Source of the DNA: Neorhizobium sp. JUb45
GTDB lineage: Bacteria; Pseudomonadota; Alphaproteobacteria; Rhizobiales; Rhizobiaceae
NCBI RefSeq assembly: GCF_004343585.1
Contig: NZ_SLYW01000002.1
Coordinates: 186,001-250,000 of the forward strand
Length of the DNA: 64,000 bases
Reading direction: 5' to 3'
Position 1 is the first letter of the stretch; every line of letters begins with the position of its first letter. The notes beneath the pieces were generated by a model. That model was given only the letters and a program-made list of their open reading frames with translations, did not search any database and was not told where the DNA came from. This document shows, one piece after another, positions 36,363 to 45,413 of this stretch. Both the position numbers and the translations under genes were made by a program.

Positions 36363-37688
36363 TCAGTCTATGAATGGGCGATTGGAGATCGACGCGCGGG
36401 TAAGATAGCTAGTAATGCCTGTCCGCGTGCCTATTTCACTAGCTATGAAATAGGATAGCTCTGCTGCGTGGTCTACTGCTTTGGAAAGCTCTTTGCCACT
36501 AAGCAGGGCATCAATAATGCCGGCTGCTGCGGCATCACCTGCGCCGGTTCCGTCACGATATATCAATCCTTGCGGCGCAGGTATCGATCTGTCCCAGTGT
36601 TTGACGATCTTGTCCGTACCCAGCACGACGGTGAGGTGCATTGGGTGTGTAGGTCGTGTTTCCTGCCGTTCTGGCCGTTTGATGCAAAGCAGAACCTGTG
36701 GCCTCTGGCTCAGTCTGCTACGGAATGTCAGGAAGCGATCCACGAGCGTCAGCAATCGCTCGGTGGTACAGTCCCCTTCCGCGACACCGTCCAACAAATA
36801 CATTAGTTGGTGCTCGTATAAAAATATTATATCAGCGCGCGATATCATCAACTCGTTGTAATCATTCTGCGCTCCAACGACGGAATGAAGGTCCCCGGGA
36901 ACAAATGAGCAGATGACATCTGGTGTAAGCCCCGCCACTAATTGTCTCATGACGGGTAACATATCATGATCAGGCCTGCTGCCCTCCCGAGCATCGGCCT
37001 CTTGGACGAACGAAGATATATGTACAAAGGCGCTATTATTTGCACGTTCAAGAATCTGCGGCATCGCTTTTGATAACTCCCCCGCAGCCCGAAGATTTGC
37101 GCCGGGAGATACGCAGATAAAACGACTGCCTGTATTGTCTACGAGTACGATGGTTTCCCCGGGCTTCTCATCCATTCTGACAAGTAGGGAGGTATCTATA
37201 CGAGCCTCGTCGAGGTCCTTTTGTAATTCGTCACCTGGCGATTTTGTACCGAGCACGCCGCACAAGGATACGCGCCGGTCCAGGCGTCCAAGTAGATAGG
37301 CCGTATTTGCTCCCGAACCACCTGGCGACTGGCTTCTAGTCAATGCGACCATTTCACGGTTTGGCTTGATTTGGCGTGAGACGGTGAAGAAATAGTCATA
37401 GTTATTGGCGGTGATGACTAGAACGTCGTTCAGAAACTCGTTATCTTTTTTCGGGTAAAAAGAATTGTATATATTGAATATTTCGTCGTTCGTGGACTCA
37501 ATGTCCTGATTTTTCTTAAATGTATCAGTTATTTCTTTGTGCAGAAGTGTTGCAATAGCAACAGATACTGCAATTCCGAGTCCGCCAAGGGATGGTGCTG
37601 GGTTGGATAGAAAATAAATTATGGCGGCGGAAGAGGCCGAACCAATAATCAAGATGAGAATTATATATAATTTTCTAAGTCTCGACAT
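36363..37688 (-). CDS. Membrane-anchored PfkB/ribokinase-family carbohydrate kinase
   Basis: 441 aa with an unusual layout. Two hydrophobic helices (about residues 7-27 and 34-50) lie at the N-terminus, then a ~30-residue charged linker, then a complete PfkB kinase domain from about residue 83. The domain shows LVITANNYDYFFTV, the first signature QSPGGSGANTAYLLGRLDRR, and the second signature YRDGTGAGDAAAAGIIDALL with the anion hole and catalytic Asp intact. PfkB enzymes phosphorylate sugars or nucleosides and are normally soluble at about 300 aa. ATG 37688 has GAGG 6 nt upstream. The gene is clearly more AT-rich than its neighbours and lies beside a MITE-like element, suggesting transfer. 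The substrate and the reason for membrane anchoring are unknown. Confidence 0.8.
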   Translation of the reverse strand: MSRLRKLYIILILIIGSASSAAIIYFLSNPAPSLGGLGIAVSVAIATLLHKEITDTFKKNQDIESTNDEIFNIYNSFYPKKDNEFLNDVLVITANNYDYFFTVSRQIKPNREMVALTRSQSPGGSGANTAYLLGRLDRRVSLCGVLGTKSPGDELQKDLDEARIDTSLLVRMDEKPGETIVLVDNTGSRFICVSPGANLRAAGELSKAMPQILERANNSAFVHISSFVQEADAREGSRPDHDMLPVMRQLVAGLTPDVICSFVPGDLHSVVGAQNDYNELMISRADIIFLYEHQLMYLLDGVAEGDCTTERLLTLVDRFLTFRSRLSQRPQVLLCIKRPERQETRPTHPMHLTVVLGTDKIVKHWDRSIPAPQGLIYRDGTGAGDAAAAGIIDALLSGKELSKAVDHAAELSYFIASEIGTRTGITSYLTRASISNRPFID

Positions 37689-37762
37689 ATCGAGCCTCAC
37701 GGAAACATAAATAATTACGGTTTGGTTGGTGCAATCCTTAGATGTATTTTGTTGATAGGCAA

Positions 37763-37793
37763 TAAAAAAGGGCGGCCTTGCGACCGCCCTTTT
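37763..37793 (-). terminator. Rho-independent terminator of groEL
   Basis: A 10-bp stem (AAAGGGCGG core paired with CCGCCCTTT) with an 8-nt loop. On the minus strand it is followed by T-rich sequence, 44 nt after the groEL stop. Confidence 0.85.
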
Positions 37794-37836
37794 CGTAATC
37801 CTGAACCGGTTGGCTCAGACATAAGACCTTTCGGTC

Positions 37837-39498
<1,662 letters not shown>

Positions 39499-39550
39499 TT
39501 AAGCTCAATGGTGATTTCTGATTATCGGTGGAGAAGGTTCGACTGAAAAA

Positions 39551-39847
39551 TCAGCCGATAACGCCCATGATGTCGGATTCCTTCATGATCAGAAGGTCGA
39601 CGCCATCGAGCTTGACTTCAGTGCCCGACCACTTGCCGAACAGAACGCGGTCGCCGACCTTGACATCCAGAGCAACGAGCGTGCCCTTGTCGTCGCGTGC
39701 GCCCGGGCCAACAGCGATGATTTCGCCTTCAGCCGGCTTTTCCTTGGCGGTGTCAGGAATGATGATGCCGCCCTTGGTCTTTTCTTCGGACTCGACGCGC
39801 TTGACGACAACGCGGTCATGCAGGGGGCGGAAAGTTGTGCTTGCCAT
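39551..39847 (-). CDS. groES: 10 kDa co-chaperonin GroES
   Basis: 98 aa, the heptameric lid of GroEL. Family landmarks are [19 protein letters not shown] at the N-terminus, the mobile loop [14 protein letters not shown] that docks on GroEL, and [15 protein letters not shown]. First gene of groESL, 58 nt downstream of a CIRCE operator. Confidence 0.99.
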   Translation of the reverse strand: MASTTFRPLHDRVVVKRVESEEKTKGGIIIPDTAKEKPAEGEIIAVGPGARDDKGTLVALDVKVGDRVLFGKWSGTEVKLDGVDLLIMKESDIMGVIG

Positions 39848-39904
39848 TGTCTAATCCCTCGATCAAATGACATGGACGGGCCGGTGAGGCCCGCGTGATG
39901 GGTG

Positions 39905-39931
39905 TTAGCACTCTCCATATGTGAGTGCCAG
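39905..39931 (-). promoter_or_regulatory. CIRCE operator (HrcA site) of groESL
   Basis: TTAGCACTC-N9-GAGTGCCAG (plus-strand reading). It matches the TTAGCACTC-N9-GAGTGCTAA consensus with two differences in one arm. It lies just downstream of the promoter start region, where HrcA blocks transcription. Confidence 0.92.
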
Positions 39932-39939
39932 CGTGACCG

Positions 39940-39967
39940 AGATAAGACCGGCCATACCCTGAGTCAA
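39940..39967 (-). promoter_or_regulatory. Promoter of groESL
   Basis: On the minus strand CTTGACT (-35, 39962-39968) and TTATCT (-10, 39940-39945) with a 16-nt spacer resemble alphaproteobacterial heat-shock (RpoH) and housekeeping promoters. Transcription would start beside the CIRCE site. Confidence 0.6.
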
Positions 39968-40060
39968 GGAAGGCTCGCAAAATTTCAGCACATGGTGCCG
40001 CGGCTTGCGAAACAGCGTTAACGGCATTGTGTGGCAGGAATTTAACGCCTCACCCGGTGC

Positions 40061-40585
40061 TTATGCACCGCAATGCATTTGCGGCAGGACGGCGCGGAAA
40101 ACAGCCTCGGTGTTTGCCGAAATCTTTTCCTGGTCGGCCAGCGGACCAGTCCCTCTCACAGTCAACACCTTGCCGCCGTTATACAAAGCGTAACGGCGCT
40201 GGGCCTTGTCGAGAAACTTGTTTTCCAGCCAGTAACCGACGGAAGGTCCTTCGACAAACGTGGCGGCGCTGCAATTCGGTCCGGTTTTCAGGCATTTTGC
40301 GGTCAGGGTGGCGGCGGTGATAGTGCCGTCTCTCAAGCCCTGTTCCCTGTCATCGTTCATGCCCAGAAAGATGGCAACGAAGCGGGTGTCCTGGCAGTCG
40401 GGGCAGATGATCTGAAGCGAACCGTCGTCCATGTAATCGACTTTGAACCCTTCGCCCATAATGGCCGGATCAAGCTTGAGGTCATGGATTTTCTCCATGC
40501 AGAAGCCGGATTGCGCATTTGCCTGCGACGCTCCGAGCGCCAGAAAAAGTGAAAAACTCAAAGCTGTTTTTACAGATCTGCGCAT
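40061..40585 (-). CDS. Hypothetical periplasmic cysteine-containing protein
   Basis: 174 aa with a Sec signal peptide (MRRSVKTALSFSLFLALGAS, cleavage near ANAQS). The mature part has six Cys, including a C-x2-C in IICPDCQDTRF, which may form disulfides. No family recognised. The gene is isolated between groES and chrA. ATG 40585 is chosen because it gives a proper signal peptide. Confidence 0.7.
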   Translation of the reverse strand: MRRSVKTALSFSLFLALGASQANAQSGFCMEKIHDLKLDPAIMGEGFKVDYMDDGSLQIICPDCQDTRFVAIFLGMNDDREQGLRDGTITAATLTAKCLKTGPNCSAATFVEGPSVGYWLENKFLDKAQRRYALYNGGKVLTVRGTGPLADQEKISANTEAVFRAVLPQMHCGA

Positions 40586-40774
40586 ATTTGTTCTTATCCG
40601 AATGGGTTTTGAAACTGACAATACTGGTTATATGACCGTAACGCCCGTGTCTGAACAGAGGCTAGGAAGTGTAGTCGCAGGAAAATCACAACCCGCAATG
40701 TGCGTCATACGTTCTTTACATGACGTTTTTAGGGAATTCCTTGCGGCCATATTGTCGCAGGGTGAGGGGGACAC

Positions 40775-42118
40775 ATGGCGGCAATCGATGGCGTGGAACA
40801 ACAGGGCGGCGCGGGGCCGACGCTTTCCGAACTGACGGGCGTTTTCGCCCGCATCGGCTGCTTGAGCTTTGGCGGCCCCGCCGGCCAGATCGGCATGATG
40901 CACCGTAGTCTTGTGGAGGAAAAACGCTGGATCTCGGAAGAGCGTTTTCTGCACGCGCTGAATTACTGCATGCTTCTGCCGGGGCCGGAAGCGCAGCAGC
41001 TGGCCACCTATATCGGCTGGCTGGTCGGCGGCATAAGAGGCGGCATCATTGCCGGCCTGCTGTTCATTCTGCCGGGATTGTTCGTGATGATCGGCCTGTC
41101 GGCGGCATACTGTCTCTGGCAGGAGACGACATGGCTGGACGGCCTGTTTTTTGGCTTGAAGGCGGCGGTGCTTGTCATCGTCGTCGAGGCGGTGATCCGG
41201 CTCGGACGCAAGACGTTGAAAACGGGTTTTCTGCGGACCATCGCGGCGCTTGCCTTTATCGCGCTGTTCTTCTTTGGTCTGCCATTTCCGATCGTTGTTC
41301 TTGTTGCGGGCATTGCCGGTGTCATTGCCGTGAAAACAGGCCTGCAGCCGGCAAGTGCGCTCGCTTCATCCGCTGAACCGACGGCCAAACCCCGGCCGTT
41401 GCGCGCCATTGCCTCGCTGCTGTTATGGGTCGCCGTCTGGCAGGCGCCGCTGTTTCTGCTCTGGGCGTTGCATGCGCCCGAAAGTCTCTCGGCGATGTTT
41501 TCGTTCTTCTCGCGCATGGCGCTGGTGACCTTTGGCGGCGCTTATGCGGTTCTGGCCTATGTGGCGCAGGTAGCGGTGGAGGATTACGGCTGGCTGAGGC
41601 CTGGTGAAATGGTGGATGGTCTGGCGCTTGCCGAAACCACACCCGGTCCGCTGGTTCTGGTGCTTTCCTTTGTCGGCTTCCTTGTTGGCTTTCGCGAAAC
41701 CTCGGGACTTGGCGCCATCGCCGGTGGGGCACTCGGTGCCGTGCTGGTGGCCTGGGCCACGTTTGTGCCGAGCTTCATTTTTATCTTTGCCGGTGCGCCC
41801 TTCATCGAACGGATGCGCGGCAATGCGGTCCTGTCGGCGGCACTTTCGGCCATCACCGCAGCAGTTGTCGGGGTGATCCTGAACCTTGCTTTGTGGTTCG
41901 GCCTGCATGTCCTTTTTGCAGAGGTGATAAAACTGCCGGTCGCGCCGTCGCTCGGTTTGACCGTGTCCGTGCCGGTTCTTTCGAGTATTGATCTCGCCGC
42001 TGTCGCGCTTTTTCTCGTGTCGGCGCTGCTGTTGTTCCGCTTCAAACTCGGTGTCGTGCCGGTGCTCTGTTTCTGCGCCGTCGCCGGCCTCGCGCTGCGG
42101 CTGTCGGGGCTTGGTTGA
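40775..42118 (+). CDS. chrA: Chromate transporter, long-chain CHR family
   Basis: An inner-membrane chromate efflux protein. The 447-aa protein is of the two-domain type: the first CHR domain has CLSFGGPAGQIGMMHRSLVE and NYCMLLPGPEAQQLATYIG, and the second has LVTFGGAYAVLAYVAQVAVE and LAETTPGPLVLVLSFVGFL. The paired GGP/GGA and PGP motifs are the family signature. No chrB regulator is adjacent, so activity against chromate is inferred from family only. Confidence 0.92.
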   Translation: MAAIDGVEQQGGAGPTLSELTGVFARIGCLSFGGPAGQIGMMHRSLVEEKRWISEERFLHALNYCMLLPGPEAQQLATYIGWLVGGIRGGIIAGLLFILPGLFVMIGLSAAYCLWQETTWLDGLFFGLKAAVLVIVVEAVIRLGRKTLKTGFLRTIAALAFIALFFFGLPFPIVVLVAGIAGVIAVKTGLQPASALASSAEPTAKPRPLRAIASLLLWVAVWQAPLFLLWALHAPESLSAMFSFFSRMALVTFGGAYAVLAYVAQVAVEDYGWLRPGEMVDGLALAETTPGPLVLVLSFVGFLVGFRETSGLGAIAGGALGAVLVAWATFVPSFIFIFAGAPFIERMRGNAVLSAALSAITAAVVGVILNLALWFGLHVLFAEVIKLPVAPSLGLTVSVPVLSSIDLAAVALFLVSALLLFRFKLGVVPVLCFCAVAGLALRLSGLG

Positions 42119-42250
42119 CCCGCAACCCTGCATATGACCCCGCTTATGACGCGGACGTGAAATATCGGCTGAAACAGCAAATGCCCTTGCCATCGTCATT
42201 GTGCTTTGCGACATGAACGCAAGCTTTATTGATGAATGGACAGGGCAGGC

Positions 42251-43099
42251 ATGACACAGCGTATCCAGAATTTGAGCGACGTGACCGGCGGTTATGACGT
42301 CGTTCTCTCCGATGTCTGGGGTGTCGTGCATAACGGCGTTGAAGCCTTTCCGCAGTCCTGCGAAGCGCTTGCTGCCGCCAGCAAGGCCGGCGCCACCGTT
42401 GTCCTCATCACCAATTCGCCGCGCCGTTCGGCCGATGTCATCACCCAGATGCGCGCGCTTCACGTTGCCGACGAAACCTATGACCGCATCGTCACCTCGG
42501 GTGATGTCACCCGCAAACTGATCGCCGAAGGCCCGAAAAAGGTGTTTCTGCTCGGTCCCGAGCGTGACCTCAACCTGCTTGATGATCTCGACGTCACCGT
42601 TACATCCGCGGAAGAGGCGGAAAGTATCGTCTGCACCGGCTTTTTCGATGACGAAAAGGAAGTGCCGGAAGATTATACCGACATGCTGAAGGCATGGGTC
42701 GCCCGCGACCTGCCGTTCATCTGCGCCAACCCGGACCTGATCGTCGAGCGCGGCCACAAGATGATCCCCTGCGCCGGTGCCGTTGCCGCCTATTACGAAC
42801 AGCTCGGCGGCAAGAGCCGGATTGCCGGAAAGCCGCATCACCCGATCTATGAGGCGGCAATCGCCGAAGCGGAAGCGGTGCGCGGTCCTTTCGAGCGCTC
42901 GAAGATCTTGGCGATCGGTGACGGCATGCCGACCGATGTGCGCGGTGCGCTTTCACAAGAACTCGACCTGCTTTATATCAGCGGCGGTATCCATGCTGCC
43001 GAATACACGGTGGGCGGCCAGACGGACGAAGCGATCCTGAAGGCCTGGCTGACCGAACAAAATGCCACGCCAAAATTCTGGATGCCACGGCTGGCCTGA
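42251..43099 (+). CDS. HAD-superfamily class IIA hydrolase (TIGR01459, NagD-like)
   Basis: 282 aa. Motif I is VVLSDVWGVVHNG (nucleophile Asp), motif II is VVLITNSPRRSADV, and motif IV is ILAIGDGMPTDVRGA; the C2 cap typical of NagD/AraL lies between. The family is named by conserved alphaproteobacterial occurrence and the substrate is not known. It is followed closely by ribF (16-nt gap), so a link to flavin phosphates is possible but only inferred. The start may instead be ATG 42236. Confidence 0.88.
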   Translation: MTQRIQNLSDVTGGYDVVLSDVWGVVHNGVEAFPQSCEALAAASKAGATVVLITNSPRRSADVITQMRALHVADETYDRIVTSGDVTRKLIAEGPKKVFLLGPERDLNLLDDLDVTVTSAEEAESIVCTGFFDDEKEVPEDYTDMLKAWVARDLPFICANPDLIVERGHKMIPCAGAVAAYYEQLGGKSRIAGKPHHPIYEAAIAEAEAVRGPFERSKILAIGDGMPTDVRGALSQELDLLYISGGIHAAEYTVGGQTDEAILKAWLTEQNATPKFWMPRLA

Positions 43100-43115
43100 A
43101 CGGAATGTTTGCGGA

Positions 43116-44120
43116 ATGACCGTCTTCCATCGCAATGAGAAAAAAGACCCGCTGCCCGACAATCTGAAGGGCGGCGTCATCGCCATCGGCAATTTCGATG
43201 GCGTGCATCGCGGCCACCGCAGCGTGCTGGACCGCGCGCTGGAGCTTGCCGCCGAGCGCGGCGTGCCGGCCCTCGTGCTGACATTCGAGCCGCATCCACG
43301 CACCGTCTTCAAACCGGACCAGCCGGTCTGCCGCCTCACGGCCGCACCGCTGAAAGCCCGCATTCTCGAATCCATGGGGTTTGGCGCGGTCATCGAATAT
43401 CCGTTCGACCGCGACTTTGCCGGCCGTTCGGCGGAAGAATTCATCCAGACCATTCTCATTGACTGGCTGGGCGCAAGCGCCGTCGTCACCGGTTTCGATT
43501 TCCATTTCGGCAAGGGCCGCGAGGGCGGTCCAGCCTTCCTGATGGCATCCGGTGAACGTCACGGTTTTTCCGTCTCTCTGGTCGATGCCTTTCGCGATGA
43601 AAACGCCGAGGTGGTGTCGTCGAGCCGCATCCGCGAACTGATCGCGGAAGGCGACATGGTCGGTGCCGCCGGCCTGCTCGGCTATCGTTATACGGTGGAG
43701 GCCGAAGTCATCGATGGCCAGAAGCTCGGCCGCCAGATCGGTTTTCCTACCGCCAACATGGCGCTGCCGCGCGAGGCGGAACTGCGCAACGGCATTTACG
43801 CCGTGCGTTTCCGCCGGCCCAATGGCGAGCTTTATGACGGCGTCGCCAGCTATGGCCGCCGCCCGACGGTGACGGAAGACGGCGCACCGCTTCTGGAAAC
43901 CTACCTGTTCGATTTTTCCGGCGATCTTTACGGCGAAGTCTGCGCCGTCTCCTTTTTCGGCTTCCTGCGCGATGAGCTGAAATTCGACGGGCTGGAGCCG
44001 CTGATCGCCCAGATCAAGCGCGACGAGGAAGAGGCAAGGGCGCTATTGTCCGGTGTGACGCCGCTCGGGCCGCTGGATAGCGACATTGCTTTCGCGCAGA
44101 CCGCGAAAAACGAAGGATAA
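43116..44120 (+). CDS. ribF: Bifunctional riboflavin kinase / FAD synthetase
   Basis: Makes FMN from riboflavin and FAD from FMN. The 334-aa protein has the N-terminal adenylyltransferase domain (IAIGNFDGVHRGHRSVL, then SSRIRELIAEGDM) and the C-terminal kinase domain (GRQIGFPTANMALP, the PTAN motif). ATG 43116 fits the family start. The open frame upstream overlaps the HAD gene and is not used. Followed by a small BrnA-like gene after 4 nt. Confidence 0.97.
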   Translation: MTVFHRNEKKDPLPDNLKGGVIAIGNFDGVHRGHRSVLDRALELAAERGVPALVLTFEPHPRTVFKPDQPVCRLTAAPLKARILESMGFGAVIEYPFDRDFAGRSAEEFIQTILIDWLGASAVVTGFDFHFGKGREGGPAFLMASGERHGFSVSLVDAFRDENAEVVSSSRIRELIAEGDMVGAAGLLGYRYTVEAEVIDGQKLGRQIGFPTANMALPREAELRNGIYAVRFRRPNGELYDGVASYGRRPTVTEDGAPLLETYLFDFSGDLYGEVCAVSFFGFLRDELKFDGLEPLIAQIKRDEEEARALLSGVTPLGPLDSDIAFAQTAKNEG

Positions 44121-44124
44121 CACC

Positions 44125-44364
44125 ATGGCCACCACCCCGCGCCGCCCGACAAACCCGAAGGATGCCGCCGAAGCCCTGTTCGCGCCGGTCAAGAAAGCCG
44201 CGGCACCCGCCGTCGAAAAGCGCGCTGCGCCTGCGGTGAAGGAACAGGTGACGATCAAGCTCGACAGCGCGGTGATCGAGTATTTTCAAGGTGACGGCCC
44301 CGGCTGGCAGGACCGCATCAACGATGCGCTGCGGGCCGTGATGGCGGAAAACCCGAAGGATTGA
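44125..44364 (+). CDS. BrnA-like (DUF4415) antitoxin family protein
   Basis: 79 aa. A Lys/Ala/Pro-rich, probably disordered N-terminus is followed by VTIKLDSAVIEYFQGDGPGW and QDRINDALRAVM, the ribbon-helix-helix end of BrnA/DUF4415 antitoxins. AAGGA is 7 nt upstream. No BrnT toxin gene adjoins; it follows ribF by 4 nt. Either an orphan antitoxin or a repressor with a remote partner. Confidence 0.75.
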   Translation: MATTPRRPTNPKDAAEALFAPVKKAAAPAVEKRAAPAVKEQVTIKLDSAVIEYFQGDGPGWQDRINDALRAVMAENPKD

Positions 44365-44398
44365 AGCTGCTTTGAATTGCTGAGGGATGCCTCCAGCC

Positions 44399-44543
44399 GA
44401 TCTCCCCCCATGTGGGGGAGATGCCCGGCAGGGCAGAGGGGGGTAATCCTCGCGTAAATGCCACTTTGCTATTCACCTGCCGCACCCTCGCATACCCCCC
44501 TCTGTCACCTTTCGGTGACATCTCCCCCACATGGGGGGAGATC
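44399..44543. repeat. Rhizobial mosaic palindromic element, type B copy 3
   Basis: Same layout as the copy at 28455: two inverted units with GATCTCCC ends outward (GATC at 44399 and 44540-44543) and TACCCCC ends inward. Its right end overlaps the TGA stop of the leftward 64-aa gene. Confidence 0.8.
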
Positions 44544-44736
44544 AAAGGGAGTCAGCCTCGCCGTCCGCATTCCTTTTTATCTTCGCAGCTACCTCTTTGC
44601 GGAGGGCTGCAAACTCCCGCTCGACCTCTTCTGCCGGAATGCCTTTGCCAGCAGCGAGTTCCGCCCGCGCAATCTCAATCTTGGCGCGCATGAACGCCAC
44701 ATAGCTCGGATCGTGCCGCTCAGTTGAATCAGGCAT
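44542..44736 (-). CDS. Small helical protein, third gene of a three-gene mini-operon
   Basis: 64 aa, charged and helical (YVAFMRAKIEIARAELAAGK, then GIPAEEVEREFAALRKEV). This resembles the helical halves of short antitoxins that follow a DNA-binding strand, but no strand is evident. It overlaps the DUF1902 gene by 8 nt, so translation is coupled. Its last codon and stop are supplied by the edge of a palindromic repeat. Function unproven. Confidence 0.6.
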   Translation of the reverse strand: MPDSTERHDPSYVAFMRAKIEIARAELAAGKGIPAEEVEREFAALRKEVAAKIKRNADGEADSL

Positions 44737-44926
44737 TCTCGATCCCTCTGTGGCTTGGAGTTGGTCGATGGTTGGCCGCGATCATATCCGCTGCCACATC
44801 CAGAACGACCTCTTCGAAAACGTCCATCGTGGGCGCTTCGATATGCAGCCCATCGATATCGCTTTCCGAATAGAAAACCTTTGCCTCGTCATCCCAGATG
44901 GCGTGCACGAAGAACGATCTTTTCAT
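44729..44926 (-). CDS. DUF1902 protein (HicB-like fold), second gene of the mini-operon
   Basis: 65 aa: FFVHAIWDDEAKVFYSESDI then DGLHIEAPTMDVFEEVVLDV, the DUF1902 pattern. The family adopts the same small alpha/beta fold as HicB antitoxins (the TTHA1013/TTHA0281-like superfamily). HicB proteins neutralise HicA toxins, but no HicA is visible here. It begins 1 nt after the stop of the preceding 62-aa gene and overlaps the next by 8 nt. Confidence 0.75.
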   Translation of the reverse strand: MKRSFFVHAIWDDEAKVFYSESDIDGLHIEAPTMDVFEEVVLDVAADMIAANHRPTPSHRGIENA

Positions 44927-44927
44927 G

Positions 44928-45116
44928 TCATGGCTCGAAAACGTCTCGACCGCGATCCGGCTCGCGCGTCACGTCGAGTTCCCAGAGGTCGAGGCTTTCC
45001 AGAAACTCGAGGAGTGATGTCTTGCCATCCGTTTTTGTCTGCGGACTGACGAATGAAGGTGTCCCGGCATCTCTTACGATCTGCTCGTTTGACCGTGGCT
45101 GAGGTTTGTCCACCAT
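44928..45116 (-). CDS. Hypothetical 62-aa protein, first gene of the mini-operon
   Basis: Unrecognised. The N-terminal half is polar and probably disordered (MVDKPQPRSNEQIVRDAG), and the C-terminal half is acidic and amphipathic (SLLEFLESLDLWELDVTREP). A strong GGAGG lies 5 nt upstream of the ATG. The pattern (flexible, then acidic helix) is antitoxin-like, but this is inference. The open frame continues upstream without a plausible start. Confidence 0.6.
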   Translation of the reverse strand: MVDKPQPRSNEQIVRDAGTPSFVSPQTKTDGKTSLLEFLESLDLWELDVTREPDRGRDVFEP

Positions 45117-45413
45117 AAGCGCCTCCACACTTATGACGATAGCTATAATCCGCTGCCCGTCGAAAGTCGAGAAACACGCCCCAATTCCCCCTTCCTTTCC
45201 GCGCCAAAACCCCGTAAGAACCGCGTCCATGACAGATTTCCGGTCGGCCCAGATGATCAGCGCGATGATCATACGAATTATCGGCCCGGCCTTCCGCGCG
45301 CTCTGAGCAGCGGCCGGAAGGTCCGGGATTTTGGCGTTTTTTCAAGCGCCCACGCCACCGATGTGTTTATCCGCATTGCGCCCTTGAGCGGCGCCAAGAG
45401 ATGATTGCCCAAA

